A stretch of 64,000 bases of DNA from UBA1447 sp002329225 (GTDB taxonomy: Bacteria > Bacillota > Clostridia > Oscillospirales > Acutalibacteraceae). The stretch lies in contig JBMNVN010000006.1 in the NCBI GenBank assembly GCA_050946835.1, forward strand, positions 101,551-165,550. Reading direction: 5' to 3'. This document shows positions 6,411 to 15,579 of this stretch, one piece after another. Made by a program: the position numbers and the translations under genes. Every line of letters starts with the position of its first letter. The first letter of the stretch is position 1. A model generated the notes under the pieces. The model was given only the letters and a program-made list of their open reading frames with translations. It ran no database searches and had not been told where the DNA came from.

Positions 6411-8687
6411 ATGAATATTTCACCGAACGCAATTACCGTGCTTGAAAGGCGCTATTTAATCAAAGATGACGAGGGTAACCCCGGGGAGTCTGTTGAAGAT
6501 TTATTCCGCCGGGTTGCGGACACTATCGCCGCCCCCGACTTAAACTTTGATAAAAACGCCGATATAAAGGCAACTGCCGATATATTCTTTAACATGATGA
6601 CACAGCTTGAGTTTTTACCCAACTCCCCTACGCTGATGAATGCCGGCCGCCCCTTGGGGCAGCTTTCCGCCTGTTTTGTACTGCCTGTGGAGGATTCCAT
6701 GGAGCAGATTTTTGAAGCAATAAAACAGGCCGCCCTGATCCATAAGTCCGGAGGCGGTACGGGCTTTTCTTTTTCACGCATCCGTCCCCGCGGGAGTGAA
6801 GTAAACACCACCGGCGGCGTGGCATCAGGCCCCGTCAGCTTTATGAAAGTGTTTTACATGGCGACCGAGGCCGTTAAGCAGGGCGGAACCCGCAGGGGGG
6901 CAAATATGGGCATTCTCCGCATTGACCATCCGGACATTATGGACTTTATCGACTGCAAAGCCAATAATAAAGAGATTACCAACTTTAATATCTCCGTCGG
7001 GCTGACGGAAGACTTTATGAAGGCCGTAGAAAAGGGTGAGGATTACCCGCTTGTTGACCCCCGCACTAAAAAAACGTTGGACACACTTTTTGCCCCCGAT
7101 GTTTTTGAGAAGATTGTGGACGCCGCCTGGCGTAACGGGGAACCCGGAATTGTTTTTTTAGACAGGCTCAACCGGGACAATGTTACACCCGGGCAGGGGG
7201 AAATTGAGTCCACCAATCCCTGCGGAGAGCAACCCCTGCTCCCCTATGAATCCTGCAATCTGGGGTCTATCAACCTGACGGCAATGCTTAAAGAGGTTGA
7301 CGGGAAATATGAATTTGAATGGGATAAGCTTTTATTAACCGTTAAAAATGCCGTTCACTTTTTGGACAACGTTATTGAGGCGAATGTCTATCCCCTTGAA
7401 AAAATCGAATATGTTACCAAACAGACCAGAAAAATCGGACTGGGTGTAATGGGTTGGGCGGATTGCCTGCTCCTTTTGGGGATCCCCTATAATTCTGAAG
7501 AAGCCGTAGAACTGGGCGAAAAAGTTATGTCCTTTATCACGGAAAAAGGCCGTAAGGAAAGCGAGGCTCTTGCAAAAGTGCGGGGCGCTTTTCCGCTCTT
7601 CAAAGAGAGCACGCTTGCTAAGGGCAAACCCCGCCGCAATGCCACCATTACCACAATCGCGCCGACGGGTACACTTTCAATCATTGCCAACTGTTCCAGC
7701 GGCGTAGAACCGGTATTCGCTTTTGTTTATGTGCGCAATATAATGGACGGAACTGAAATGATAGAGGTCAACCCCATACTCAAAGCGGAGTTGGAAAAAC
7801 GGGGTCTGTATTCGGATGAGCTGATGAAGCAAGTCGCAAAAGAGGGCACCATAGCCCACATTGACGAACTGCCCGAAGACCTCCGCAGAGTTTTTGTCTG
7901 CGCTCACGACATAAGTCCGATAGACCATGTGAGAATGCAGGCGGCTTTTCAAAAGCATACGGACAATGCCGTTTCCAAGACCGTGAACTTCCCCTCCGCC
8001 GCCACCAGAGAAGAGGTTGCCGAAGTTTATAATCTGGCCTATACCCTCGGCTGCAAAGGTGTTACCATATATCGGGACGGAAGCAGAGACGCTCAGGTGC
8101 TTAATATCGGAAAAGTAAAAGAAAGCGAAAAGGCTGACAGTGCCGATGGAGAAGAACAGCCGACCGACATTGTTCCCCGCCCGAGACCCGACACGGTTAC
8201 AGGGATTACGGAAAGAGTAAAAATAGGCTGCGGAAACCTTTATATTACGGTTAACTACGACGATAAGGGTATTTGCGAAATCTTCACGAATACCGGTAAA
8301 GCGGGCGGCTGTCCCTCACAATCCGAGGCTACCGCGCGCCTTGCTTCCGTAGCTTTACGAAGCGGCATTGCGGTTGAAACCATTGTGGACCAGCTAAAGG
8401 GAATCCGCTGTCCGTCAACAATTCGGCAACAGGGAATGAAATGCACATCCTGCCCCGACGCCATTGCAAAAACCATTGACAGGGTCTATAAACAGCAAAT
8501 AAAGTCGGTGAAACAGCCGACCGCTGACGAACTTATAAAAAAGAAGGTGTCCGACCCGGAGTTTGCATCCGACCCTCAAGCAGAAGAAGGAACGGGTATT
8601 AAGTTTTGTTTGGAGTGCGGAGCCAAACTTGAGCATGAGGGCGGCTGTGTTATTTGCAGACAATGCGGCTATACCAAGTGCAACTGA
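6411..8687 (+). CDS. nrdJ: Adenosylcobalamin-dependent (class II) ribonucleoside-diphosphate reductase
   Basis: The 758-residue enzyme reduces ribonucleotides to deoxyribonucleotides with coenzyme B12, without needing oxygen. Visible motifs are LSACFVLPVEDSME (first redox cysteine), the SGGGTGFSFSRIRPRGSEV substrate loop, NPCGEQPLLPYESCNLGSIN with the N-x-C-x-E radical site, and PTGTLSIIANCSSGVEP. The C-terminus has a Cys-rich tail (CLECGAKLEHEGG, then CRQCGYTKC) resembling a zinc ribbon, common in clostridial NrdJ. ATG 6411 is preferred to the in-frame ATG at 6399 because GGAGGG (6401-6406) sits between them at the right distance. It is a single gene with its own promoter and terminator. Confidence 0.96.
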   Translation: MNISPNAITVLERRYLIKDDEGNPGESVEDLFRRVADTIAAPDLNFDKNADIKATADIFFNMMTQLEFLPNSPTLMNAGRPLGQLSACFVLPVEDSMEQIFEAIKQAALIHKSGGGTGFSFSRIRPRGSEVNTTGGVASGPVSFMKVFYMATEAVKQGGTRRGANMGILRIDHPDIMDFIDCKANNKEITNFNISVGLTEDFMKAVEKGEDYPLVDPRTKKTLDTLFAPDVFEKIVDAAWRNGEPGIVFLDRLNRDNVTPGQGEIESTNPCGEQPLLPYESCNLGSINLTAMLKEVDGKYEFEWDKLLLTVKNAVHFLDNVIEANVYPLEKIEYVTKQTRKIGLGVMGWADCLLLLGIPYNSEEAVELGEKVMSFITEKGRKESEALAKVRGAFPLFKESTLAKGKPRRNATITTIAPTGTLSIIANCSSGVEPVFAFVYVRNIMDGTEMIEVNPILKAELEKRGLYSDELMKQVAKEGTIAHIDELPEDLRRVFVCAHDISPIDHVRMQAAFQKHTDNAVSKTVNFPSAATREEVAEVYNLAYTLGCKGVTIYRDGSRDAQVLNIGKVKESEKADSADGEEQPTDIVPRPRPDTVTGITERVKIGCGNLYITVNYDDKGICEIFTNTGKAGGCPSQSEATARLASVALRSGIAVETIVDQLKGIRCPSTIRQQGMKCTSCPDAIAKTIDRVYKQQIKSVKQPTADELIKKKVSDPEFASDPQAEEGTGIKFCLECGAKLEHEGGCVICRQCGYTKCN

Positions 8688-8738
8688 TAAAGACAAGTTC
8701 GATATAATTCCCGATTAACTGAACAATGTAAACTCAAA

Positions 8739-8775
8739 GAACCGCCCTCTTTTGGAAGGCGGTTCCCTTTTAATT
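8739..8775 (+). terminator. Intrinsic terminator of nrdJ
   Basis: A perfect 8-bp stem GAACCGCC (8739-8746) / GGCGGTTC (8758-8765) is followed by CCCTTTTAATTTTT. It ends the nrdJ transcript and lies between convergent genes. Confidence 0.85.
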
Positions 8776-8822
8776 TTTATCTTATATTTTATAGCTGCTC
8801 TTTGGTTACCTGATACAGGATT

Positions 8823-11174
8823 TTACTTTTTCTTCTTTAATTTTTTCTCATTCTTGAGGCGCTCTATTTCCGCACGTTTTGCAGCCTTTTCTTTTTCTTC
8901 CGCCTCTTCTTTTAGCCTGTCGCTTTCTTCTTTTCTTGCTTTGGCTTCTTCAAACATCTCGGCAATTTCATCAAAGCGCCGATAGTTTTCTTCCTGCTTG
9001 AGCAGTTTTACGGCATCCTGATAAGGCTTTGTGGTTCGCCTGAACAGTGAGTACTCGTTATTGGCAATTTTTATAGCACGGCGTACTTCATTTCTGGCTT
9101 TCTTCAGGCTTCTGATATCCTGTTTGGCTTGAATCACTTCATGTTTCAAGCCCTTGCTTTCCGCTTCAAACATATATTGGTAGGCGGTTTCCAGTTCTTC
9201 TTCCACTGCGTCTTCGCGGGCAAAAAGGTTGTCAAATACTTTTGTATCAAACTCTTCCAGACCATCTTTATAGTTCTTATTTATCAGTTTTTTGGACGCA
9301 AGACGGCCTTTTGCCGAGGATATTGCCTGCTTGCGGATTTCTTTTTCTTCTTTAGTGGACTTAGGCAGAGCTTTAGCCTCGGCAAGGACGGATTTATCTA
9401 CATTAACAAGGCCAATAAGCCCCGCTTCAGTTATTTTATGAGCCAATTTAACCTGGTTCTGAACATGTTCGGTGGAGAACTTGTTCATTTCTTCAATAAC
9501 CATTTGAGAAATTTCTATCATCCTGTTGTGTTCAATTGCAGCTTTTCTTGCCTGTTTGGTAGAATTAAAAGTCTTAGTTCCTGTTGGCGTTTCAATCGAC
9601 ATTACTATCCCCGCACCGGATTCAGGCAAGGGTTCGGCTTTAGCGTAAAAGCGTGCTTCCTTTACCAAATCGATTGCTTCCACCAAATCCTCATCGGAAA
9701 GAGCGTTGTTGGCGTAGTCTTCAAAAAGGGCTCGGATTTTAAGCACGTTGACTATGCCGCGTTGTCTTGTCTCTTTAAGGTCATAGAAGAAATAGGGAAT
9801 GACATTCATAACGGCACCGACAACGGAAACAAGAATCAATACATGAATCAGTCTGTCATAGATAGCCTTGTCATACAGGACATCAAAGGGATTTTTATAC
9901 CCGTTACCCTCATAGATACCGTAAGCTTTATAAATAGCGGGTAAAACGGAACTCGTTGCCAGAGTAATAGCACTGCCTATCAGCCCTACAGCGGCGAACA
10001 TTCCGTCAATTCTTTCTCCGGTAACATATTGCTGATAATCGCGAATGTCCGCCTGTACGCTGGGGTCAAGCACATGTGCAAATGATGCCACAATACCGTT
10101 GAGATAAACAAAGATTAAAACAAGCCAGATATTGTTTATGAAGGGATACAAGGCGGCAATGAAAATAATGTTAAACATATTGGTAACAATGAGAACTTTT
10201 TTCTTACCGAATTTTTTTATGGCAAAAGGAGCAAACATCATGCCCCAAAGGGAAGCATTACCGGCAAGTAAGGTGATGAGAGCATATTGTTCCGGCGTAC
10301 AGCCTTTGCCGTACTCATAGAGCCAAAAAAGGATCTGACCCTGAGCCCCTTCCAAAAAGCCGAGCCAGCCGGCAAGAGAAAGAATCCAAAAATATTTGTT
10401 TTTTGCCACTGCACGGATTGCATCAAGAAACTTTACCTGGATAACATGAGTTTTAGCCTGAACAATTTTTTCCCTCGTGTTGGCGTAAACAAGGCAACTT
10501 ATAAGCATTCCTATAATAGCAATAGGCGGATAAGCAATGCGATACAGACGGATATTCGTGAGTTCGCCTCCGGTAAAACGACCTGCAAGAATCGGCATCA
10601 TGGGAGTGATAATTGAGGGTGCCAAAGAATAAACCACGGACTTTATTGCCACCACGTTGGTACGTTCCTGAGAATTGGGTGACAGAACATAAATCAGGTT
10701 CTCATAAGAATCCTTGAAAAAGTTAAAGAAAAATTGGAAAGCGATATTGAACAGTAAAATAACGACGTATTTTACCATAGGCGTCATTTTTTCATAGGGC
10801 ATCCAAACAAATCCGGTTGCAAGCAGAACACATGGAATACCCATTTTTATAATATATGGCCTGTATTTACCCTTTTTGCTCCTGGTATTATCAACTATAT
10901 TTGCCCTGAGTGCCGTAAGAGGAAAACTTGACAGCACACTTATTACGTAGAGGTAATACATGGTTGTGGGATCAACACCTATGGTATTTCCAATCAGCGT
11001 ATTACCCGTTGAAAGAATCATTTGGCCGACAATGTGAATGATGGCGTAAACACCGATTCCTCCAAAGCTGTAAGACAAAACCTCTTTAAAAGGCATATAA
11101 TTGCCTTTAGGCGGACGGTTCCAATATAGAAACACATTGTCTTTAAGCTCAACAGCCTTGCTTAGTAAGTCCAT
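8823..11174 (-). CDS. GPH-family (MFS) cation symporter with long C-terminal coiled-coil extension
   Basis: The 783-residue protein begins with a membrane domain of about 470 residues resembling glycoside-pentoside-hexuronide:cation symporters: about twelve hydrophobic segments and an N-terminal SYSFGGIGVYAIIHIVGQM. The region YDLKETRQRGIVNVLKIRAL then starts a soluble tail of about 310 residues. Its last third is strongly charged and heptad-like (EMFEEAKARKEESDRLKEEA) and ends in a lysine run. Family members usually stop near 450-500 residues, so the tail is extra and should be cytoplasmic. The start is ATG 11174, behind GAAAGGA; a TTG two codons earlier is too close. The substrate is unknown. 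It lies 83 nt downstream of tyrS on the same strand. Confidence 0.85.
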   Translation of the reverse strand: MDLLSKAVELKDNVFLYWNRPPKGNYMPFKEVLSYSFGGIGVYAIIHIVGQMILSTGNTLIGNTIGVDPTTMYYLYVISVLSSFPLTALRANIVDNTRSKKGKYRPYIIKMGIPCVLLATGFVWMPYEKMTPMVKYVVILLFNIAFQFFFNFFKDSYENLIYVLSPNSQERTNVVAIKSVVYSLAPSIITPMMPILAGRFTGGELTNIRLYRIAYPPIAIIGMLISCLVYANTREKIVQAKTHVIQVKFLDAIRAVAKNKYFWILSLAGWLGFLEGAQGQILFWLYEYGKGCTPEQYALITLLAGNASLWGMMFAPFAIKKFGKKKVLIVTNMFNIIFIAALYPFINNIWLVLIFVYLNGIVASFAHVLDPSVQADIRDYQQYVTGERIDGMFAAVGLIGSAITLATSSVLPAIYKAYGIYEGNGYKNPFDVLYDKAIYDRLIHVLILVSVVGAVMNVIPYFFYDLKETRQRGIVNVLKIRALFEDYANNALSDEDLVEAIDLVKEARFYAKAEPLPESGAGIVMSIETPTGTKTFNSTKQARKAAIEHNRMIEISQMVIEEMNKFSTEHVQNQVKLAHKITEAGLIGLVNVDKSVLAEAKALPKSTKEEKEIRKQAISSAKGRLASKKLINKNYKDGLEEFDTKVFDNLFAREDAVEEELETAYQYMFEAESKGLKHEVIQAKQDIRSLKKARNEVRRAIKIANNEYSLFRRTTKPYQDAVKLLKQEENYRRFDEIAEMFEEAKARKEESDRLKEEAEEKEKAAKRAEIERLKNEKKLKKKK

Positions 11175-11257
11175 TAACAAAATCCTTTCGCCGGAAAAAT
11201 TGCAAAAACGTAAGCGCTCTTCATTTCAACCTGAAAAACTCTAAAGCAGTAGCGCTC
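11175..11257 (-). other. tyrS-transporter spacer with two AGCGCT sites
   Basis: This short spacer contains two copies of TAAGCGCTCTT/TAGCGCTCTT about 43 nt apart. Because AGCGCT is self-complementary, the two could pair around a loop. On the minus strand the second copy is followed by TACGTTTTTG. A weak terminator for tyrS is possible but not convincing. Confidence 0.3.
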
Positions 11258-12484
11258 TTATTCAATGACTATTTTATGATAAACCTTTTTACCTTTTCTT
11301 ATAATGACACTGTCCTTCTCCAAACTTTCGCGTGTTACGGCAAAGGAAAAATTGTCAACCTTTATATCATCCACAGTGATTCCGCCCTGCTCGATAAGCC
11401 TTCTGCCCTCGCCTTTGGATTTTACCAAGCCGGTTTTTAAAAGAATATCCAGAATATTAGCTGAACCGTCTTCAAAATCTTCTTCAGTTAAAACGGTGAA
11501 AGGCATATTATCGGAGTCCGTCCCTTTTGAGAAAAGAGCCCGGGCGGCTTCCTGCGCCTTATCAGCCTCTTCCTTACCGTGAATGAGTTTAGTTACCTCG
11601 TATGCCAACACCTCTTTGGCGGCATTAATGGCGCTGCCCTCAAGTTTTCCGTACTCTTCAATCTCACTTACGGGTATAAATGTGAGCATCTTCATGCAGT
11701 TTACCACATCCGCATCGTCTACATTGCGCCAATACTGGTAAAAATCATAGGGGGAAGTTTTTTCGGAATCCAGCCAGATTGCCCCCTTTTCGGTTTTACC
11801 CATTTTACGGCCGTCGGATGTTTGTAAAAGCTTAAACGTCATACCGTAGACATCCCTTGCATCAGCCCTGCGGTTAAGCTCCACCCCGCCGATTATGTTG
11901 CTCCATTGGTCATCCCCGCCAAGCTGCATAACACAGCCGTATTTGCGGGCCAAAACCAAGAAATCATAGCTCTGCATAACCATATAATTGAGTTCAAAAA
12001 AGGAGAGACCCGTTTCGAGGCGGAGTTTATAGCAGTCGGCGGCAAGCATGCGGTTAACTGAAAAATGCACGCCGATTTCCCTCAAAAAATCAATATAGTT
12101 AAGCTGCTTTAACCAGTCGGCGTTGTTGACCATAATCGCCCTGCCGTCTGAAAAGTCAATAAGTCTGCTCATTTGCCGCTGAAAGCATACAATATTGTGC
12201 TCAATATCTTCTTCAGTCAGCATTTTGCGCATATCCGTTTTACCGGAGGGGTCTCCCACCATGCCGGTACCTCCGCCGAAAAGCGCAATCGGAGTATGAC
12301 CGGCACGCTGCATATGCGCCATAACCATTATCTGTACAAAATGACCCACATGGAGGCTGTCTGCCGTGGGGTCAAAACCTATGTAGAATTTTATTTTCTC
12401 ATTTTCCAGCAATTCCTGAATTTTTTCCGAATCCGTGGCCTGAGCTATAAGGCCTCGATCCTGCAATTCTTTAAAAACGTTCAT
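11258..12484 (-). CDS. tyrS: Tyrosyl-tRNA synthetase
   Basis: The 408-residue class I synthetase charges tRNA-Tyr. The HIGH-type motif is HVGH (in GFDPTADSLHVGHF, residues near 46), the tyrosine pocket contains QLGGDDQWSNI, and the KMSKS equivalent is KMGKT in SDGRKMGKTEKG. An S4 RNA-binding domain forms the C-terminus (KSKGEGRRLIEQGGITVDD). The length is typical. RBS GGGAGG precedes the ATG. It has its own promoter and a terminator-like hairpin in its leader, so its expression may be attenuated. Confidence 0.97.
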   Translation of the reverse strand: MNVFKELQDRGLIAQATDSEKIQELLENEKIKFYIGFDPTADSLHVGHFVQIMVMAHMQRAGHTPIALFGGGTGMVGDPSGKTDMRKMLTEEDIEHNIVCFQRQMSRLIDFSDGRAIMVNNADWLKQLNYIDFLREIGVHFSVNRMLAADCYKLRLETGLSFFELNYMVMQSYDFLVLARKYGCVMQLGGDDQWSNIIGGVELNRRADARDVYGMTFKLLQTSDGRKMGKTEKGAIWLDSEKTSPYDFYQYWRNVDDADVVNCMKMLTFIPVSEIEEYGKLEGSAINAAKEVLAYEVTKLIHGKEEADKAQEAARALFSKGTDSDNMPFTVLTEEDFEDGSANILDILLKTGLVKSKGEGRRLIEQGGITVDDIKVDNFSFAVTRESLEKDSVIIRKGKKVYHKIVIE

Positions 12485-12503
12485 GCGGACCTCCCAAAAA
12501 CTT

Positions 12504-12580
12504 GCCCTCTGCGCTTGTATAAGCAGAGGGCACTAATCATTTTGATGATGAAAAGGACTGCTTATTCTCTCCTCATCTAC
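12504..12580 (-). promoter_or_regulatory. tyrS leader with terminator-like hairpin (possible attenuator)
   Basis: On the minus strand the leader forms the stem GCCCTCTGC/GCAGAGGGC (plus-strand 12523-12531 and 12504-12512), followed by AAGTTTTTG and then the tyrS RBS. An upstream octamer ATAAGCAG (12565-12558) is complementary to CTGCTTAT (12526-12519) inside the left arm and loop, so an alternative pairing could open the stem. The T-box signature AGGGTGGNACCGCG is not seen. The hairpin may simply be a terminator for read-through from recN, but the promoter upstream of it argues for attenuation. Confidence 0.5.
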
Positions 12581-12587
12581 TGCGGAA

Positions 12588-12617
12588 ATTATAGTTTAAT
12601 ATGAATACCCTTGTCAA
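12588..12617 (-). promoter_or_regulatory. tyrS promoter
   Basis: On the minus strand TTGACA (12617-12612) and TATAAT (12593-12588) are separated by 18 nt, both perfect sigma-A hexamers. Transcription would start near 12580, giving a leader of about 95 nt. Confidence 0.75.
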
Positions 12618-12619
12618 GA

Positions 12620-13390
12620 TTACACGGTTTTAAGCACTTCCAAAGCAAGGTAAGCGTCTTTTTCAAAATCCTCCGTGCCCGCCTCTATAGTAAGGCGAGG
12701 GCAACCGGCAAACTTTAAAGCACCTATGAAAGGCGCAAAATCAAAGCCGTCCCCGGGAGCGGGAAAGCCGCGATTGACGGGGTTGGCAATATGAGCATGA
12801 TGAATCCAGCCTTTATTGGCCGCAATGCTTTCAACGGAATCTTTTTCATAATACATATGAAACAAGTCCGCCAGCCCTTTTATATTACCGCAGCCGGTTG
12901 CCTTGGCAATATCCACACCTTCCTGCACAAGATTTATTAAATTGCATGCCTCTTTGTAAAGGGGTTCCACGGCAATGGTGATGCCGTATTTTTCGGCTCG
13001 GGGGCTCACTATTTCTTTAAGGAAACAGATTATCTGATTTTCAGCTTCTTCAAGGCTGAAACCGTCCGGCGCTTTTCTTGCGCCGCCGCTGCCGAAAACC
13101 GCAGATTTAATCCCAACTTTCCCCGCCCTTTCAAGGGCAAGGTCAACGTACTCCGCAATTGAGGGGTAATCTACATTTTCGCCCACAATGCGGTAGCGGT
13201 CGCCGGGGATAAAGCAATTTGAGGCTTCGCAGGGAATGCCCGATTCTTGCAGTGCATTTATGAACTTTGACAGTTTGTCATCATCGGCTAAAGCCAACTC
13301 GGTCATATTTGTTTCGACATAATCAAAACCGACTTTTCCTGATACCGCTATTCTTTCGGGATCCATTCCTACACAGGTTCCGAACTTCAT
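12620..13390 (-). CDS. Sugar phosphate isomerase/epimerase, TIM-barrel family
   Basis: The 256-residue protein of the xylose isomerase-like/AP endonuclease 2 superfamily carries the expected metal ligands. These are the glutamate in TIAVEPLYKE, the aspartate in GLADLFHMYYE, the histidine in HHAHIANP and the glutamate in LTIEAGTEDFE. Members isomerise or epimerise sugars such as psicose or inosose; the substrate here is not evident. The ATG at 13390 (MKFGTCVGM) is chosen over GTG 13399 because AAGAGG lies at the right distance. It directly follows recN, so it is probably co-transcribed with the housekeeping run. Confidence 0.85.
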   Translation of the reverse strand: MKFGTCVGMDPERIAVSGKVGFDYVETNMTELALADDDKLSKFINALQESGIPCEASNCFIPGDRYRIVGENVDYPSIAEYVDLALERAGKVGIKSAVFGSGGARKAPDGFSLEEAENQIICFLKEIVSPRAEKYGITIAVEPLYKEACNLINLVQEGVDIAKATGCGNIKGLADLFHMYYEKDSVESIAANKGWIHHAHIANPVNRGFPAPGDGFDFAPFIGALKFAGCPRLTIEAGTEDFEKDAYLALEVLKTV

Positions 13391-13404
13391 TTTTTGCACC
13401 TCTT

Positions 13405-15078
13405 TTAAAAAAGTTTTGCGTTATTAAGCATTTCCTCTGCGCTGGCCAATTGTTTCTCGGTTACGGTTAAGCCGCCTATAATTCTTGCGAGTTCATTTTT
13501 TCTGCCCTGCAAATCCAACAGTTCCACTTCGGTATAGGTTTTACCCGCCCTTACGGATTTTTTGACTAAAAGATGGTTGTCCGCAAAAGCGGCAATTTGA
13601 GCCAAATGTGTAACACAAATAACCTGACGACCTTTGGAGACCTGCTTGAGCTTCATGGCCACTTTTTGCGCCGCTCTGCCGCTTACGCCTGAGTCAATTT
13701 CGTCAAAAATCAGGGTTGCCACATCATCTTTTGCGGAGAGAACATTCCTTATTGCCAGCATAATACGGGAAAGTTCACCGCCGGAAGCTATCCTTGCAAG
13801 CGCTCTCGGCTCTTCCCCCGCATTGGCGCTTATTAAAAACTCAATCTCATCCGCTCCCGCAGGGCCGAAACCGGCATCACGGCGCTCCACGGCAAAAACG
13901 ACACCCGGCATATCAAGAAAATTCAGTTCTTCCCGCACAAGGGCTGCAAGCTTTTCGCCGGCGGTTATCCTGCTTTGAGTAAGTTTCGCCCCCAGTTGTT
14001 TAAGCTCTTTCCATGCTTTTTCAAGTTCAAGACGGAGTTTTGCGGCATTTTCGTCGGAAAGTACGATTTTCTCTTTTTCCGTCTTAGCCTGATCTAAAAA
14101 ATCAAGCATTTCTTCCTCGGTTTCGCCGTATTTTCGGGAGAGACGATAAATCACATCAAGGCGTTCTTCTATAAGCTCAAGTTCCTGAGGGTCATATTCA
14201 AGCATTTCCAGCGCATTTCTTGCCGTTATAATATAATCTTCCAAATCATAGCTCATGCCTCTTATGGTTTGGGCAGGAACTTCAAGCTCGGAATAATAAC
14301 CGGCGGCTTGCGACAGGCAATCCGCAGCAAACTCAAGGTTCTGTTTGGCGCCGTCGGTTTCATCCGTCCCGTTCAGGGCGACAAGGGCGTCACTGAGGCG
14401 TGTGATAATCTTTTCGGCATTGCTGAATAAATCCCTTTTTTCGGTAAACTCTTTTTGTTCCCCTACTCTTAAAGAGGCGGCTTCAAGCTCTTCTATCTGG
14501 TAGTTAAGTAAATCCAGACGCCTGACTTTCTGGGCTTCGTCCGTATCCGTATCGGCTAATTCTTTTTTCAGTGCCCGGCAGTGATTATAGGCCTCTTTGT
14601 ATTCGGACAAGAGAAGTTGATTTTCGGCAATTTTGTCAATAAAAGTATAATGCTTTTCCGGTGAAAGGAGGGCCTGGCTGTCGTGCTGACCGTGTATATT
14701 CACCAAAAGGTTGCCGATATTCTTAAGCATAGTGACGGTAACGGGATTGCCGTTGACACGGCAGGTACTGCGGCCGTCGGAGCTTACCGATCGCTGTAAA
14801 ATCAAGCTGTCATCGGGTTGAGGGTCCAACCCCGATTCGGCCAACATTTCTTTTACATCCTGTCCGATATTGCAAAACACCGCCGACACCTTGGCATTCT
14901 GGGCACCTGTACGGATAATCTCCCTTGAAGTTCTTTCACCGAGAACGGCATTTATGGCGTCAATGATTATGGATTTACCCGCACCGGTTTCGCCGGTAAG
15001 TACATTCATACCGGTTTCAAGGTTTATATCGGCGCTTTCTATTACGGCAATATTCTCAATTGTCAGGCTTTGAAGCAT
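13405..15078 (-). CDS. recN: DNA repair protein RecN
   Basis: The 557-residue SMC-like ATPase acts early in double-strand break repair. Walker A is GETGAGKSIIIDAINAVLG at residues 28-46. Central coiled-coil arms follow (EAASLRVGEQKEFTEKRDLF, and so on). The C-terminal signature is ARIASGGELSRIMLAIRNVL and Walker B is TLIFDEIDSGVSG, with the terminal VTHLAQIAAFAD switch. The length is normal. It follows argR by 15 nt, the conserved Firmicutes order. Confidence 0.96.
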   Translation of the reverse strand: MLQSLTIENIAVIESADINLETGMNVLTGETGAGKSIIIDAINAVLGERTSREIIRTGAQNAKVSAVFCNIGQDVKEMLAESGLDPQPDDSLILQRSVSSDGRSTCRVNGNPVTVTMLKNIGNLLVNIHGQHDSQALLSPEKHYTFIDKIAENQLLLSEYKEAYNHCRALKKELADTDTDEAQKVRRLDLLNYQIEELEAASLRVGEQKEFTEKRDLFSNAEKIITRLSDALVALNGTDETDGAKQNLEFAADCLSQAAGYYSELEVPAQTIRGMSYDLEDYIITARNALEMLEYDPQELELIEERLDVIYRLSRKYGETEEEMLDFLDQAKTEKEKIVLSDENAAKLRLELEKAWKELKQLGAKLTQSRITAGEKLAALVREELNFLDMPGVVFAVERRDAGFGPAGADEIEFLISANAGEEPRALARIASGGELSRIMLAIRNVLSAKDDVATLIFDEIDSGVSGRAAQKVAMKLKQVSKGRQVICVTHLAQIAAFADNHLLVKKSVRAGKTYTEVELLDLQGRKNELARIIGGLTVTEKQLASAEEMLNNAKLF

Positions 15079-15093
15079 TTCATCACCAACTGT

Positions 15094-15546
15094 TTATTTG
15101 CCTAAAAGTCTTTGTATTGCGTCCCTCATCTGAGAAGCATAACCTTCCGTTCTGCACAGGGCAAATATGGTGTCGTCCCCGGCAAGGGTCCCCACCAAGC
15201 CGTCCCAATGCATTGAGTCAAAGGCGGCGCAGGCAGCCTGCGCCATGCCCGTATGACAACGAATGACGATAGTATTCCCCGCATAATCGCAGGAGATAAC
15301 CGATTGAGTGAAGATGGCATTGAACTTCTCCACAAGTTCATCGGAATCGGTTCTGTTCGCTACATAACGGTACTGCCCGTTAGCGCCTATCATTTTTACA
15401 AGGCACAACTCGTTAATATCTCTGGATACCGTCGCCTGTGTGACATCAAAGCCGCTTTCGCGCAGCCTGTTAAGGAGTTCTTCCTGCGTTGAGATGGGAT
15501 ATTTTTCAATTAGCCGCATAATGAGTTCAAGTCTTTTCTTTTTCAT
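15094..15546 (-). CDS. argR: Arginine repressor ArgR
   Basis: The 150-residue regulator binds arginine and represses biosynthesis or activates catabolism genes. The N-terminal winged helix is STQEELLNRLRESGFDVTQ followed by ATVSRDINEL. The C-terminal hexamerisation and arginine-binding domain has GTLAGDDTIFALCRTE, where the GDD aspartates bind arginine. Its position between nadK and recN is the standard clostridial order. Confidence 0.95.
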   Translation of the reverse strand: MKKKRLELIMRLIEKYPISTQEELLNRLRESGFDVTQATVSRDINELCLVKMIGANGQYRYVANRTDSDELVEKFNAIFTQSVISCDYAGNTIVIRCHTGMAQAACAAFDSMHWDGLVGTLAGDDTIFALCRTEGYASQMRDAIQRLLGK

Positions 15547-15579
15547 AAAACCACCCTTTCAAATATTTCAAACGGGTCC

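Noticed and set aside
9129..9944. Plus-strand ORF of 271 codons inside the GPH transporter gene
   Set aside because: It is antisense to a clearly conserved transporter, is Phe/Cys-rich and lacks an RBS; it is a shadow frame.
12504..12580. T-box riboswitch in front of tyrS
   Set aside because: The T-box core and specifier loop are not present and the leader is too short; only a terminator-like hairpin can be supported.
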